A stretch of DNA of 64,000 nucleotides from contig CM049320.1 in assembly GCA_026874595.1 (NCBI GenBank), positions 27,700,714 through 27,764,713 on the forward strand. Reading direction: 5' to 3'. The stretch comes from Sipunculus nudus (taxonomy: Eukaryota; Annelida; Sipuncula; Golfingiida; Sipunculidae). This document shows positions 1 to 13,137 of the stretch, one piece after another (position 1 is the stretch's first letter; each line of letters begins with the position of its first letter). The notes below the pieces were generated by a model, which made no database searches, was not told the DNA's origin, and saw only the letters and a program-made list of their open reading frames with translations. A program made the translations under genes and the position numbers.

Positions 1-3000
1 TAGAGGGGAATACAGATAGCCTATGCTACATCTAAGCATAAAGATGAAAGACGTACACGACAGTTTCAACGTACCTTAATATTTTCCAACTGACTCTGTG
101 ATATCACTTCCTTTGCAACCAAGGCATCGAGGAGCGTAGTGTCAATGTCTATTATATTGCACAATGTTTTCCTGTTGGAGGATATTGCCTGCTGATGTTG
201 GATACAGAGCGCCTCCATCAATCTGGTTGAAGCTACACCCGATCTGATTAGAAATTTATAAAAATGAAGGTTTATAATGTGACATGCAGGTACATTGAAG
301 GAAATATCAGCTCATTCTTGGACAAAACATTTTAACAAGCATGTCTAGAGTAGAACCCAATGATTGGCCACAATGCTTATAGACAAAATCTGAGCCTTTT
401 TAATTATGACAAGGTGCTCAAGGAAGCTTCATAACTCGGAGAATATAGGTCACAGTGACCTGATGTCAAGTTTTCGGAGATAATTTGTAAGGATCACCCT
501 CGAAATTATAACTGTTTATGTCAAAGAGAAATGATTTGTGAACTGTTAAAGGATGACCAGACGGTCTGGCAGACAATTAAAGGACAAAGCATGATCGCAT
601 CAACTCAGTGACTCACAGTCTGCGGAGCTAGAAAACAAAACCAGTGGTTTTAAATGTTGGCAGTCTTTAAGGGTTTTGTAGGAGAAATTAGGGATAACTA
701 TATGTATATTGAATTTTCGATTTGTAGGTCTAACGAAGCATGCCGTTTAAGAAACGGACGGACAGCCAAGTGATAAAAGAACCATTGCTATAGCTCTGCT
801 GCTCTTAAATGCTCTAATTTACATAATTTATGTATGGTCACATATATATTATGGTCACAATATATTGTCACACACACATAAACACACACAATATGACCAG
901 AGTATCTAGCAATATCTATAATATGTTATATTTAAGAGTAACATACATGATATAGTCATAGTATATAATATCTTATATACAGTTTTATTGTCACACTATA
1001 TAAAGCCACACATTTAAAGCACATTAACGGTATAAAATAACATATGCATTATTCGACGCATGGTCCACGCCAACTTACCAGTATTTGCAAAACAAATTTT
1101 CCATTTCCTGTAGGCTATTTAGCCTGCCCCAATACATTCAAGTAGGAATAGTCTTTATTCACTTTAACATAAAATGTATCTGACTGGAACCATAAAATCC
1201 TGTTACCATGGCTGCCAATGTGACCCCAGCACTTGATTATGAAATAAAAAAGAAGTATTGTTTCTGGAAAATAGCAGGTGACATATTACGGTATATATCG
1301 TCTTATGGAAAACTTTGAAAAGTGGTGAAATAATGAGGAAAACAGACAAGGAGAGACCGCTAATATTCTTTATTTATATGCATCATTTATGTATTTATGT
1401 TAATATCACATTATATAGTCACATATACAGCTAGTATATTCACAGTGTGTAGCTACACATGTATGGTCACAGTACAGGGTTGGGTTTTAGGCCGCCAAAA
1501 ATCTGATGATAAATATGATAATATGAGAATATATTTTATATTATCTGATATTGAATAAGAAATTCTACTCATTGTTTATTCGCTTTGGTCATCCCTGGTC
1601 ATTTTTTTTGTAAACATGCTTATCCATATGATTGATATACCCTTGAAAATAGAACCTTCACGTAACAAAATAAAATTGAATGAAAAATATGACAATTTAA
1701 TGCAGTGAACATGACGCAAACCACAATATTTATAATCACTTTTGGCAAAGGTTCAACCTGAAGGCATGAGAAACCTACATTTCATTGGTCTGGAGCCCTT
1801 AACTGCATTACTCAACCAGTATTATGTTTCATTCCTGAAAGGTGTCCTACACAGACGTTGTGATTGCATCATCCTTGTCATGTATGAAAGTTCACATGAA
1901 CAACTTCTATGAACCAGCAGGGGGATATGACAAGGTTAAATAGTAATCAATCTAATTAAGCATGACCTCCCCTACGATACCCGGCCTTAGTAGAGTGCCA
2001 CTGGAGCATCTGAAGGTTCTATTACATCATTCCATGTAGCAGGGCTCTCATCAGGAAACCGAAATCACATTACCTGGGCCTATGAAACCTTGTGCCACAC
2101 AAACATGGTTACACGCTCAGAAACCTTCCAGTCGCCCAGCAAAGCTTGTTAACTGCTTCTCCTCACCCATTTTTGTAGTTCTATAACTTTATGTCATACA
2201 TTTATAAACATGTTTTTAGACATTTTTGTGCCAAAATCCTGCCTGAAACCTGTTTAAGGCGGGGTAGTTTTAAACAGGTGTAACCTATGGTTAATACCTT
2301 CATGCTTGAAACTTACCAAGCCTGTCACGGTATATGGCAACACATATAATACAGTCACAGTATATACTCATACAAGATATACTTTCCTGGGAATGGAGGA
2401 GGGCGGGTTCATGGTCTGTTGGAGCATGAAATGTTTAAGAATTGCTTCTTGTTCAGTGCCCAGGAGGTATTCAGTACTACACACAAATGGGATATATGGA
2501 TGTAGGGTTTAACGAAGGATCATAAAAGCATCCATTGTAGTTTGTGTTTACACGTGGTTGTGTTAATAAATATCATCTATTGACCTCAATGAAAAATTGC
2601 AAGGAACTCTACTTGATTTATTAAATTCGTTTCATTAATATAAAGAACTAGTATATGTATAGTCATATACTGTATTGCACATCAGGTAAGAATTATGCGT
2701 ATTACGTGTAACACATATGCTACGTGTGACTGAAGAGACGAGTGTTCTCCTGAGTCCATGGTAGCTTCCAACCACGTGTTTGAGCATAGCATTATTAAAA
2801 CACTACCCTACATACCACTGTTGTAAACCGGAGATGAAATTTCTCTTGATGGGTAAACATGCCTGAAATTGCTAGTCTTTTGTTGTGACGTTTGTTGTTT
2901 TTGAAGGTATAGTTTATGTTCATGACATAAAGTAATATTGATGTGAAGAGGAAATAAGGATGGAATATTGGGTAATGTTGCATAATGGGTTTACTACATT

Positions 3001-4799
3001 TTGTTGTAGTTTTTATACAGAATATGAGTGTTTAGGTAGAGTATATGGGAGGAACAGCTTTCTTCGTGATATTGTCCCCTCTAAGTGTTTCTAAAGTTTT
3101 CCATGCGTTTACCAGTTTTCCTGGATAATTCGTATATAAACATAGACGATTATGATATAAACGTTACATGTTTGATTTCAATAAGTGACTCATGGATCAT
3201 GACGTTCTGATTATTAGCATGACAGTGTGACGTAAAATTCAGATTTGTTCCTCCTTAATTTTAGAACGTGAACAGAAGGACTGATACGTATAAAAGTAGC
3301 ACATTATTTGATAATCCAGATAAAATACATTACTGCTGACACGGTTGTGGCATGTGAATTATACCTCAGTCTCACATTTCAGCAAGCATTCTTTAATGCA
3401 TTATTAACAGTTCTTTAGGTTATATGGATTTATGTTGGTTTAGGTTATGTTTAGGTCACCTGGGGACACGTTGGATATATTCTGAGTTGGTTATGTTCAA
3501 AGAAACATACTCAAAGGGGAGAAAATAATGAAACTGCTTTGACAAGATGATTTATTGTCCGGGCAGACACACGGGTTTCTGAAGGGCCTAAAATGTGATA
3601 TCGCCTCACAGGGACAAACCATGTGGAAAATAATCCAAAGATATTTTTAGATAAGTGTATGTATAAAACAGTTAATATCAGTCTGAACAGAGAAGTCAAA
3701 TGACCGTATATTATCACTTTGCTAACATAAGGCAGCAAAAGGGGATGTAAGCAGTGCAAAATTTAAAAGGAAATAATTCAGATTCCATCACTATGGAATT
3801 AATCAAATAAAGCTCTGCAAATCCATGCACACGCCCACAAAAATCAGAACAACAAGTTGCTCGTATATTTCGTATATCTCATGTATATGCTCGTATATAT
3901 AATTATATATAAAATCAAGATGTCTTTTGATTTAAGTTTATTTCTATGATTCCATAAATGAATGACAACATATATATTCTTATCATATAAGTCAGTATCT
4001 GAACTAAGTCCGGTTAAAGCGTTTGAGTAATGGGGCAACATGGTGTATTTGTTATGCACTAATGAATTAATACCAAGGCATAATGTTTTAAACCTGTGAA
4101 TCAAAATTAAGATGCAAGTGTACCTGTTAAATACCGAGAAAATATTACTAGTGTATAAAAAATATTAAAATAAACCAAAACATTTTTAATTGGTTAAATT
4201 TAAAACCTTGCTCTTCTTGAACCAAATAAAAAATAAAACATTTTGAATTACCACCTCCATCCACCTGACCTGCAACTTTAACTTATTGGCCTTAAAATCA
4301 TTAGACTGAGAATATGAGATAAAATTAACAGAGAATGGAAGATATACAAAGAGAATAAAAGAAACGAAGAAAGAAAATAATAGATGGAAAGATGGAAAAA
4401 TAACAAGTGACAAATGGATCATGATACTCAGCTGACTAGCATACCATTTTGGTCTAACATTCACACAATGAATTTCATCAAATGAAAGCTGTTATTATAT
4501 TAACTTCAGATGTGATCTTGTCCTTTGGCCCCCTGACATCAAAATCGACAGGTGGTTTTTCCCCGTAAGGATGGGTCACATATGTGCAGACAGAATATAT
4601 ACAGGTAATACAAGAGAGGAATAAGATCAAGGTCACCTGTTTTCAAACTTTCCTCTGAGAGGTCATCATAATCTAGTTACAGGTTTAAAAAAAAATACGT
4701 ACCCAGATTCCCTATAGATGTTGCGTTAGAAGATTCTAGGACTGGCTTATACAATTTGAGCGCATCTGACTTCCAGGGTGCTAAAATCATGCTTTTATC
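1..4799. other. AT-rich segment without a recognisable gene
   Basis: I see no exon, RNA gene or transposon coding relic here. Around 840-1040, 1405-1470 and 2330-2370 there are loose repeats of a motif like TATAGTCACATA or TATGGTCACA, suggesting a decayed tandem repeat. The stretch at 430-770 belongs to the same dispersed repeat family that dominates 4.8-9.9 kb: it has the phrase GAATATAGGTCACAGTGACC and ends in a CGGACGGAC run. Short open frames here look like chance and have no recognisable domain. Intergenic or intronic status cannot be decided. Confidence 0.6.
447..461. promoter_or_regulatory. Perfect inverted AGGTCA/TGACCT site (ERE-like, IR3)
   Basis: The 15 bases read AGGTCA CAG TGACCT, the textbook palindromic estrogen response element with a 3-bp spacer. 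It sits in a dispersed repeat whose other copies in the window carry one-base variants at 5088-5102, 9428-9442 and 9822-9836. The match is visible directly. A regulatory role is only inference, because the site is part of a repeated sequence and no promoter is nearby. Confidence 0.4.
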
Positions 4800-7700
4800 C
4801 CTACAGCTCGCGAATATAAGTCAAGGTGACCTAATTTCACTGAATGTCACATTAGATGATTCTAGTTCAAACTGGTACAATGTGTGCCTCGTCTGACTCC
4901 TTGTGTACATAAAATTATGTTTTCAGCCAGTAGCTCTCAGAAAACAGATCACCATATCATAATTTCAGGTTTCCAAGGAGCTTTACCTGAGACATCTATG
5001 AATTTACAGTTTGAAGTTTCTAGGTCTAACAGATACAATGTATTTCCTGTCTGACTGTCTGCCGGCTCTATATACTTCAAAGAATATAGGTCGCAATGAC
5101 CTAATCTAAATTCAGGTGTCCAAAGATATTTTTATTGACTTCACCGGACATTCAGCTGAAAGTTTTAGATTTCACGTTTTGTAAACGGACAGTCCGACCG
5201 CCGGAAAGGGGGTGATCGCTATAGCTCAAATGAATTTCAGATCCCTTTTGAAACGTGCGGACTACGGATGTGAACGTGGGTGCCCACCCGGTGAAACATC
5301 AAGCCCTCGGAGCTTAACTAGTCATGAATATTAACAAGGTTTCTGGGCACAAGATGAAAACACATCGGAGAACTGACATGACTGATGTCATTTGACAGTC
5401 TCAAAGCTGTCATTTGACAATCTAAAAAATAAAGAAAAAATGCACGGAAAATAGTAAAAAATAAAGACGGCGCCACCAGTCTTCAGGAACTGATTAAACT
5501 ATTCATTATCAATAAACATGTGAGGTCCTAGGGCAATAGATGACCACACATTGGAGAAACTGATATATGATTACTGTCGATTGAGTGAAAAACAAGGGAC
5601 CTGCACTCAGCTGAAATTGATATTGACAATATTTTTATAATCAGCTGAATTTGTCTATAAGGTCATGTTTATGAGTTATTTTTCAAAATGTGGGTCCTGT
5701 GATCAAGTTTGAAGCAAACCTGTTTACCCAAATGGAGTTATTATATGTTAAATAATTTGTGAATGGAAGGGCCGTGTGATCTTGACCTTTGTGCGTGATA
5801 CCAAAAAATTCATCAGTTTCTTCAACTATTGACAGGGGAGCAAAATGTGGAAGATAAAAGGTTTGGGATGAAAAGTTTAGCGTAGAAAAGCATCCATATT
5901 TTTTTTTAAGTTGATCATGTGACCTTGGCCTTTGACTTCATGACCCCTAAACCAAAATGGTTCTTACTTCATTGGTGGGCAAAATATGTCATGTTTGAAA
6001 CCAATATTTCAATCCAACCTCGAGTTATCATCTGGAAACAACCAGGTTTCATCTGGAAACAAATATATTGACAGATAACCCCTGTGACCTTGACCTTTGA
6101 CATCATGACCCCAAAATAAAAAATGATTCTAACTTTATCGGTGGGCCATATATAAATTAAGTTTGAAACCAATATGTTGATCCACACCGGAGTTATCATT
6201 CAGAAACAAATATGTGGACAGATAGCAACTGTGACCTTTACCTTTGACCGTGTGACTCCTAAATCAATCCGATTCACCTCCAATTTGCAGGTCACCTGTA
6301 TGTGTTAGATGGAAGCTTTGGGATGAAAAGTTTGCTTGCATCCACAGTATTTCTATATAAGTGGGTTCCGTTACCTTGATCTTTGACCTCATGACCCGAA
6401 CATCATTAGAGTCCTTGCTTTAGAGGTGGCCCATATATAACTCAAGTTTGGAATTTTTCGATATTGATTTGTCAATCTAAAGTTATCATGAGTAAATACA
6501 ATTAACGGATATATAGAAAGACGAAAAGACAGGCGGACTTGGTGATTACTATAGGCCATCCGCTTATTCAAGTTGGTCCCTAATAACACTGAAGGTTTCA
6601 GGACACTGGATTAATCACGGTTGCAAATCTGATGGTATCAATATAATTTTGGAAGTCTTAAACTAAAGGGAAAAACTAATAAATATATAGAAAAATACAG
6701 GTGGCGCCATCATTCTTCAGTAACTAAAGAAACCAGCCACAATCCATTAACACACCAGGTTTTGTGACACTAGATGAAACAACAGTTGAGAAATGGACAA
6801 AATTGCTGTCATTTGATGGCCTCAAAAAGAGAAAAAAAATTGTAAATATTAGAAAAATGTAGATGGCGCTACCAGTTTTCGGGAACTGACAACCCTAGTA
6901 ATGGTTAATGACCGAGGCAGGATTCAGGGCAATCCATGCATTAATTATCAAGATACTGATGGTTTTCCATCATATTATAAATTATTCTTGGGTGGTGGGG
7001 TTACTAAGAAGCCCTATAGCTTGAAGAATATAGGTCATAGTAACCAAATTTCAGGGTTTCAAGGAGATTTTCCCTAGACCTCCCTGGATGTTCAGTCACA
7101 GGTATCTAGGTTCAACGATGTCAAAACGTGCCAACTAACGTACGGACGGACAGACAAACAGGACAGACGGACGGACAACCGACGCTGGCCGATCACTATA
7201 ACTCAGTTGACTTACAGTCAGATGAGCTAAAAATATCAATTAAAAAATCCCCCCCCCCAAAAAAAAAAATTAGAAAAATGTAAGTGGCACCACCAGTCTT
7301 CAGGACCTGATATATCAATTCTTGATCAATACAAATGTGAGGTTCCAGGGTAGTAGATGAACCACAATGGAGAAACTGATATTATTGCTGTCATTCGAAT
7401 GTCAAAAATAGAGATAAACAAGTGACCCATGGGTCGTGCGGCTAAGCTGACAAGCATGACCTGCGACATCATGGGCTGCAATTCACAACTTCCAGTCATA
7501 TTGTTGAAGAACCTATATGCCAATTTTGTTGAAACTGTCTACATTGACATAAATATATATCACATATGTCTGGTTAAAACACAGTGAACTGATGGTTTGA
7601 GGCAAAATGTATAGTTATTGAGCTATCAGGAACTAATCCCACAGCTTGCTTGATACCTGAATACCACACAGGCCAAATATAAGATCAATATATGTGCTTC

Positions 7701-9910
7701 TGTTTTAATTTTTATTCAATACAAGCCAATTGTACTGAGTTTTCATAAATGATGATCATATTTATTCATAAATCTTTGACCCAATGCAAGATTACATTAA
7801 TATACCTCCCACTACATACACTTTAATAGTTCTTGAGATAATATGTTTTAAAGGAATTTAAAGATGGCTTACTGGTGGCCATATTGGATTTCTGACAGGT
7901 CGGAAATTGAACAACAAACATCCTCTAAAAGGGACCAAACATTAAAAAAATCCCGGAAACTGCACTGGCAAAAGGATTTCTAAGCTGGCAGACATAATGA
8001 ATTTCTGACAAGTCTGACATTTTGTATCGCGCATCCTCCAATAAGAGACCAAACTTATGGCAGTTGCTCCAAAGAATGTTACAGTTATGGATGTCCAAAA
8101 CAAATCAAAAGGCATGATCAGGTTGAAGAGCTCTCATATAAGATTTATGGACATGCAAATGTAAAAAGTGTAAGTCCAATATTTTTTAGTTATCATCTAG
8201 CTTTTCAATGGGGTTAGCAGGGTAGGTAAATTGCAAATTCTGAAAGAAAAGAATTGCAGAAAGCATCACTTAGAGTCTTGTAATCAAATAAAGCCATCCT
8301 AAATCCAGGTTAAGACAGTCATATTATTAGAACAAACACTTGCTGGTATATCTGCTGATTTGTATAATAATATTCAGATATCTAGAGAACTATGTTTATT
8401 GCTATGATTCCATGAAATAAAATGCAAAATGTTCCCATCATTTTATAAAATAGTAGCTAAACCTTAACACTTTACTCTCATAGTCTTAATGCCTGGCCAA
8501 AGCGATCTGGCAACAGTGTTTTGTGATGCACTAATGATATGTACTTATCACTTCATGGGCTGATACTAAAGGAAATCATATATCACAAGTGTCACTGACA
8601 ATTATGGGCACAGAGTGAGATGTATGGTTATATATACAAGAAAAATAGAGATGGTCTACAAAGTAAGTTTTTATTGTAAACATCCCTGACCTGTGACCTT
8701 GGCCTTTTGTCCACATATTAATTGGATTTGTTTTAAAGTGATGGGTAAATACTAACCACTTAAAAACTGGAGTAATCACTTGGCAACTAATATGTGATAA
8801 ACTTTGACCTGCAACCTTTAACCTCCTGACCAGCTGACCCCAAAATCAATAAGTTATTTCTGCAAGCAAAAAGACCCATAAATATGTTTGAATCAAATTG
8901 AGTGATGCATAGATGAGGCATATGTTAAAGACTGAAGGTTTGGGATAAACAATTTAGCTTGAAATATGTTCAAAAGCATTTGGAACAATTAAGTATTGGG
9001 ACCTTGGCCTCTGACCTTTTGAACTTCCCCTATTGGTAGGTTAGCAATATATGACAGATGGAAGTTATAGGTTCTAGTTATAGGAAGTTAAAGTTCGCCT
9101 TAAAATGACTCCACGCAAGAAGTGGGTGCTGTGACCTTGACCTTTGACCTTAAAATCAACAGGTCTTTTTTCCCCTGTTGGCAGAGAAGCGATATGTCAG
9201 TGCTGGAAGGTTTGGAATGAAAATTCTAGCTTGAATTGTGTCCCCAACCTTTTTAAAGAGGTGGATCCTGTGACCTTGACCCTTGTCCTTGTGACCTCAA
9301 AATCTATCGGATTCTTCTCCCACTTGTTAGGTGAGCCATATGTGAAAAATCAAAGGATTGGGATGAAAATTTTGGTTATAGGAATTAATTCGGTGGTTGC
9401 AGACACGCCCCCTAACTCGAGGAATATAGGTCGCAGTGACCTAATTTCAGGTTTGCAAGGAGATCTTTTTAGAACCTCTAAGACTGCACAGGGATCATGA
9501 TCCTAGCCCTTAAGGTTATGATTTGTGCCCTGATTACGGACTGACGGCCGGACGGACGGAAAGACGGAGGGACGACGGACAAAGACCCATCACTATAGCC
9601 CAGCATGACTGAAAGTCAGCTGAGCTAAAATGCGAGAAAAACAGAAACAAATAGAGGTGGCGCCACCGGTCAACAGGATCTGATAAGACCTGTCATGATC
9701 AATATGCTAAGCAAGTTTCATGTCGATCCATGCATTATATATTGAGATACTGGAGCTTTTGTGTAATTAAAGAAAAATTATTCTGAGAAGTATTTATGGG
9801 TCCCATAGGCCCGGAAGATATAGGTCGCAGAGACCTTATTTCAAGTTTGCAAGGAGAATTTTTATTGACCTCCCAGCTAGGGTGCTACTTAAACGTTACT
9901 AGAGTCAGCG
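4800..9910. repeat. Cluster of decayed dispersed repeats with nuclear-receptor-like motifs
   Basis: This 5-kb stretch is built from diverged copies of at least three recurring phrases. (1) TGACCTTGACCTTTGACC-like lines, best at 6085-6101 and 9132-9150, with weaker copies near 5925, 6231, 6371, 8692, 8803, 9000 and 9270. (2) GAATATAGGTCGCAGTGACC followed by about 100 bp and a CGGACGGAC run, with copies starting near 4811, 5081, 7025, 9421 and 9813. (3) A phrase GGTGGCGCCACCAGTCTTCAG with about 100 bp of conserved flank, near 5467, 6700, 6862, 7285 and 9655. The copies share order and flanks, so this is an old nested or tandem repeat family rather than chance motif density. No protein-coding relic was recognised. 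The family recurs on the other strand at 34.3-34.7 kb and partly at 44 and 54 kb. Confidence 0.7.
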
Positions 9911-10428
9911 GTAAAGCTCCAGTCACAAATAAGCACGGATGAACACGGCAGTCCTGGAACATGCCGGATCCCGCTGGATCAAGATGCGGGATGATCCGTG
10001 TTCATTCTTGGGTTTTCGAGCATCGACGGTCGATCAACGACACGGCAGCTACACGGACGATCCCGGGAAAACACGGATGACTAAGGACCGGACAGTCATG
10101 GCAGTGCGACGGACCAACACGGACAAACACGGCAGAGACACGGACTGCCATGGATGAACACGGACCATCCCGGTCTGTCAAGGACTCATACGGACAATCA
10201 AGGCAGCGCTACGGCTGTCCCCGGACCCTACACGGTGGCTACACGGACCACCCCGGAAGTCGCCATCTCCCCGAACCGTCACGGATGAACACGGCAGTTT
10301 GAAAAAAAAACTGCGTGTTGGCCTCTCGGAGCCCCAAGGACCTTCCCGGACGTCCCAGGACCAACAGGGACCATCCTGCCGGATGTGATCCGTGTTGATC
10401 CGGCACCTATATGGGACCGGGGCTTTAC
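9911..10428. mobile_element. GC-rich inverted-repeat element with ACACGG subrepeats
   Basis: The left end starts GTAAAGCTCCAGTCACAAAT. The right end, read on the other strand from 10428, starts GTAAAGCCCCGGTCCCATAT. The ends stay alignable for roughly 40 bases and both run into a GGAT-AACACGG phrase. The interior is far richer in GC than its surroundings and is full of short ACACGG/CGGAC words in both orientations. The phrase CACGGATGAACACGGCAG occurs twice (9934 and about 10279), and inverted versions lie at about 9995 and 10387. No transposase is present, so this is a non-autonomous, MITE-like or foldback element. No convincing target-site duplication was seen, so the exact ends and the superfamily are open. 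Confidence 0.6.
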
Positions 10429-10579
10429 GATTTAATCCTGTTAACGGAGGCCGGACGGACAGCTGGGTGAAGATAGACAACGACAGAGCGAAAGAAAGTG
10501 AAAATGGGAACGACCCTTGATCTCTAATTATATAATGTACATATCCATAGCCGTGCTATTAGATTAACAAAGGAACATA

Positions 10580-10580
<1 letters not shown>

Positions 10581-10640
<60 letters not shown>
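10581..10640. repeat. (TA)n microsatellite
   Basis: About 30 uninterrupted TA units directly visible; likely polymorphic in length. Confidence 0.95.
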
Positions 10641-10643
<3 letters not shown>

Positions 10644-10863
10644 CTAATCTGATGTTGTCTTGTAACGCTGCCTTAAAACGGACATGCACCTTGTATCTGA
10701 TAACATCAATCTCTTTTATGAATGGTATGTTATATTGTAGTAAATAAAACTTTTAATTAATCTAAAACTTATTTTATTCTACCTATGTGACGAGGTCCAT
10801 TTATCGAACAGTATTGATCTGTTACCTTTGTGTTATTAAAATACAGACAGGAGAGTCAGTACA

Positions 10864-10866
<3 letters not shown>

Positions 10867-10914
<48 letters not shown>
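10867..10914. repeat. (AT)n microsatellite
   Basis: About 24 AT units, followed by an imperfect extension to about 10924. Confidence 0.95.
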
Positions 10915-10924
<10 letters not shown>

Positions 10925-11007
10925 CTGTAATATTATTATATTCAATAAAAACAATAAATTTATTGGTATTTAATATGTTTTTGAATATATTTTACAACAG
11001 GAAACTC

Positions 11008-11010
<3 letters not shown>

Positions 11011-11052
<42 letters not shown>
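11011..11052. repeat. (TC)n microsatellite
   Basis: About 21 TC units on the + strand, followed by a pyrimidine-rich region with further short CT runs. Confidence 0.95.
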
Positions 11053-11055
<3 letters not shown>

Positions 11056-12887
11056 CATAAATATCGCTTTCGCACAAACACAACATTTCTACCCCTCTCT
11101 CACACACTCTGATAAAAATCCCCCCCCCCCCTTATATAAATCTCCCCCTCACTTACCTCAATATTTGCTCTGTCTCAATATCTTCCAAAAACCTCTTAAA
11201 TATAATACCTTTCTCTCTCTTTCTGAAAATATCAAGATAAGAATATAACCTTATTTTTAATTCTAAGAGTTTATATTGCGTTAAATCCAACCTTTTACTG
11301 CTAAAGAACTAAAGCTGAGACAAACTGATTGCTTAAAAATATAGTCGCGAATTTCAATTTGAACATGACTTCATGATACTTTATCATATGAAATTAGTTC
11401 TTAATTAATGCTTATCAAATTCAAAGGTGATCAACTTAAATTACGTTCATAGGGTAAGACATAATTGGTATAAAATATATTCTAGTTCAGAGGGTAACCG
11501 TGTAACATAGTGTAATAAATTTACTTTTTATATATTTTTTTATTATATGCATTATATATCGGGTAATTCAGCATAAACGTCCCAAACTTTAGGGTTATTT
11601 AAATGGTTGGTAATTAGTGTGTAGAAATATATATATTTAATATTAATATGTCTGTAAAATTTCATTGGTCCAGACCTTTCAGACATTTATGACAGGAATA
11701 AATTTGCATAGTGAATTTTTCGATATCCAATGTTGGGTACCCGTGTCGCCAGCGGAGAAAGCCGAGCGTTTTCTGAATTTCAATCAACTATTCTATCCAC
11801 ACCTTAGTAGTAATTATGTCAGGCAAACCAGTTTTACGAATGTGGATTCACTGTCGGTATGAGAAAATCATTCATAAAGGGTTAGTAACACAGTATCAGC
11901 TCATAGTTCATTCCTGTAAAGTTCCCCTACCTGTAATTATTATTGTCAAAACATGGATATGTGATTTTGGACCCAGATTATAGTTATCACAATATCTTTA
12001 ATAGCATTCTTGACTTTGACTCAGTGGCCAGCATCTAAATGTATATGTGATGAACCACCTATTTAGCAGGAGTGTCAATAATCATCACAAAGTATAAATA
12101 TTAGCTTACCAACTGATTATAAACTGAGTTCAACTATGCCAGCTCATATGATAAAATTGCAAAACAAGCCCCGGAAAGTTATCGCGGCGACACTAAAAGT
12201 TAACGGACGGACGGACGGTGGGTATACCATAATGCTCTTGTCATATAACGTGCGTACAAAAATGACAGAATGTAAACAAATGTTTAAAAACTGAATGCAA
12301 AATGTGAACAATAATTAATTTGGCAAATGCCGTCAAAACAGAAAGCACGGAAGTATCATTCGGAAAATTATTCAAAAGATGCATTTATATGCATGTTCAA
12401 AGCTCACAACATCATAAGCAATAATCAAACTTATTTTCAGTTTTATGATATTGAATGGACTGAGACAGTTTTTCTAAATTAAATTTGATAAACATGAAGT
12501 GATTTATCTTTTATTATTATTAAAGTGCACATGTTGAGATATTATTTTCTATTCTCCAGTCACATGAAATTTCCACCCTGGGAATACCCGGACAAGTTTC
12601 AAATAAGATTACAAATAATCCTTTAAATTATTTATCATATGGTGTGGTTATGGGTGTGATAGTAAATACGTGTTATATATATATATATATATATATATGG
12701 GGGATTGTGCATCGACAGAACTTGAGTGATTTAATGTTACCATTCAGAACACATTCAGAACATATCCGACCTTGTTGCAAAACCCTATACGGGGACATCT
12801 ATTCAGAGTCAGAGCAGCCAAGCGAATCAAAAATGGTCTGACATGAGTGAACGAGGGCGTTTTACATGCTACACAGGTAAACTTGTG

Positions 12888-13137
12888 CAGGGGCGGATCC
12901 AGAATTTCGGAAAAGGGGGGGGGGGGGGGTCCAACCTAGGCGGACTAATGAAAAACCTAAAAAAAAAGGTCCCCAGGTCCGGAAAAAAAGGGGGGGGGGG
13001 TTGGGGTTCCAGGCCGCAAAATTTTGTCTGAAACACTTAGGAAAAGGTTGTTTCGGGTGAAAAGGGGGGGGGGGTCCTGACCCACTGTACCGGTCCTGAC
13101 CCCCTGTACCCCCCCCCCCCCCCCGGATCCGCTTCTG
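12888..13137. mobile_element. Small TIR element with G/C homopolymer runs
   Basis: The left end reads CAGGGGCGGATCCAG. The right end, on the other strand, reads CAGAAGCGGATCCGG. The 250-bp body carries several long G or C runs (about 12917-12929, 12990-13000, 13063-13072, 13110-13124). The CAGGGGCGGATCC start resembles ends of hAT-like non-autonomous elements known from invertebrates, but no matching 8-bp target duplication is visible at the flanks, so family assignment is tentative. Open frames through this segment are low-complexity glycine/proline translations of the runs, not genes. Confidence 0.6.

Larger units (their letters stand above)
10429..12887. other. AT-rich spacer with microsatellites
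   Basis: No gene was recognised. It holds the three microsatellites listed separately, a pyrimidine-rich stretch at 11080-11225 with a C run near 11120, a short (TA)n near 12674-12698, and a CGGACGGACGG run at about 12201 like the tails of the dispersed repeats further left. Confidence 0.6.
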
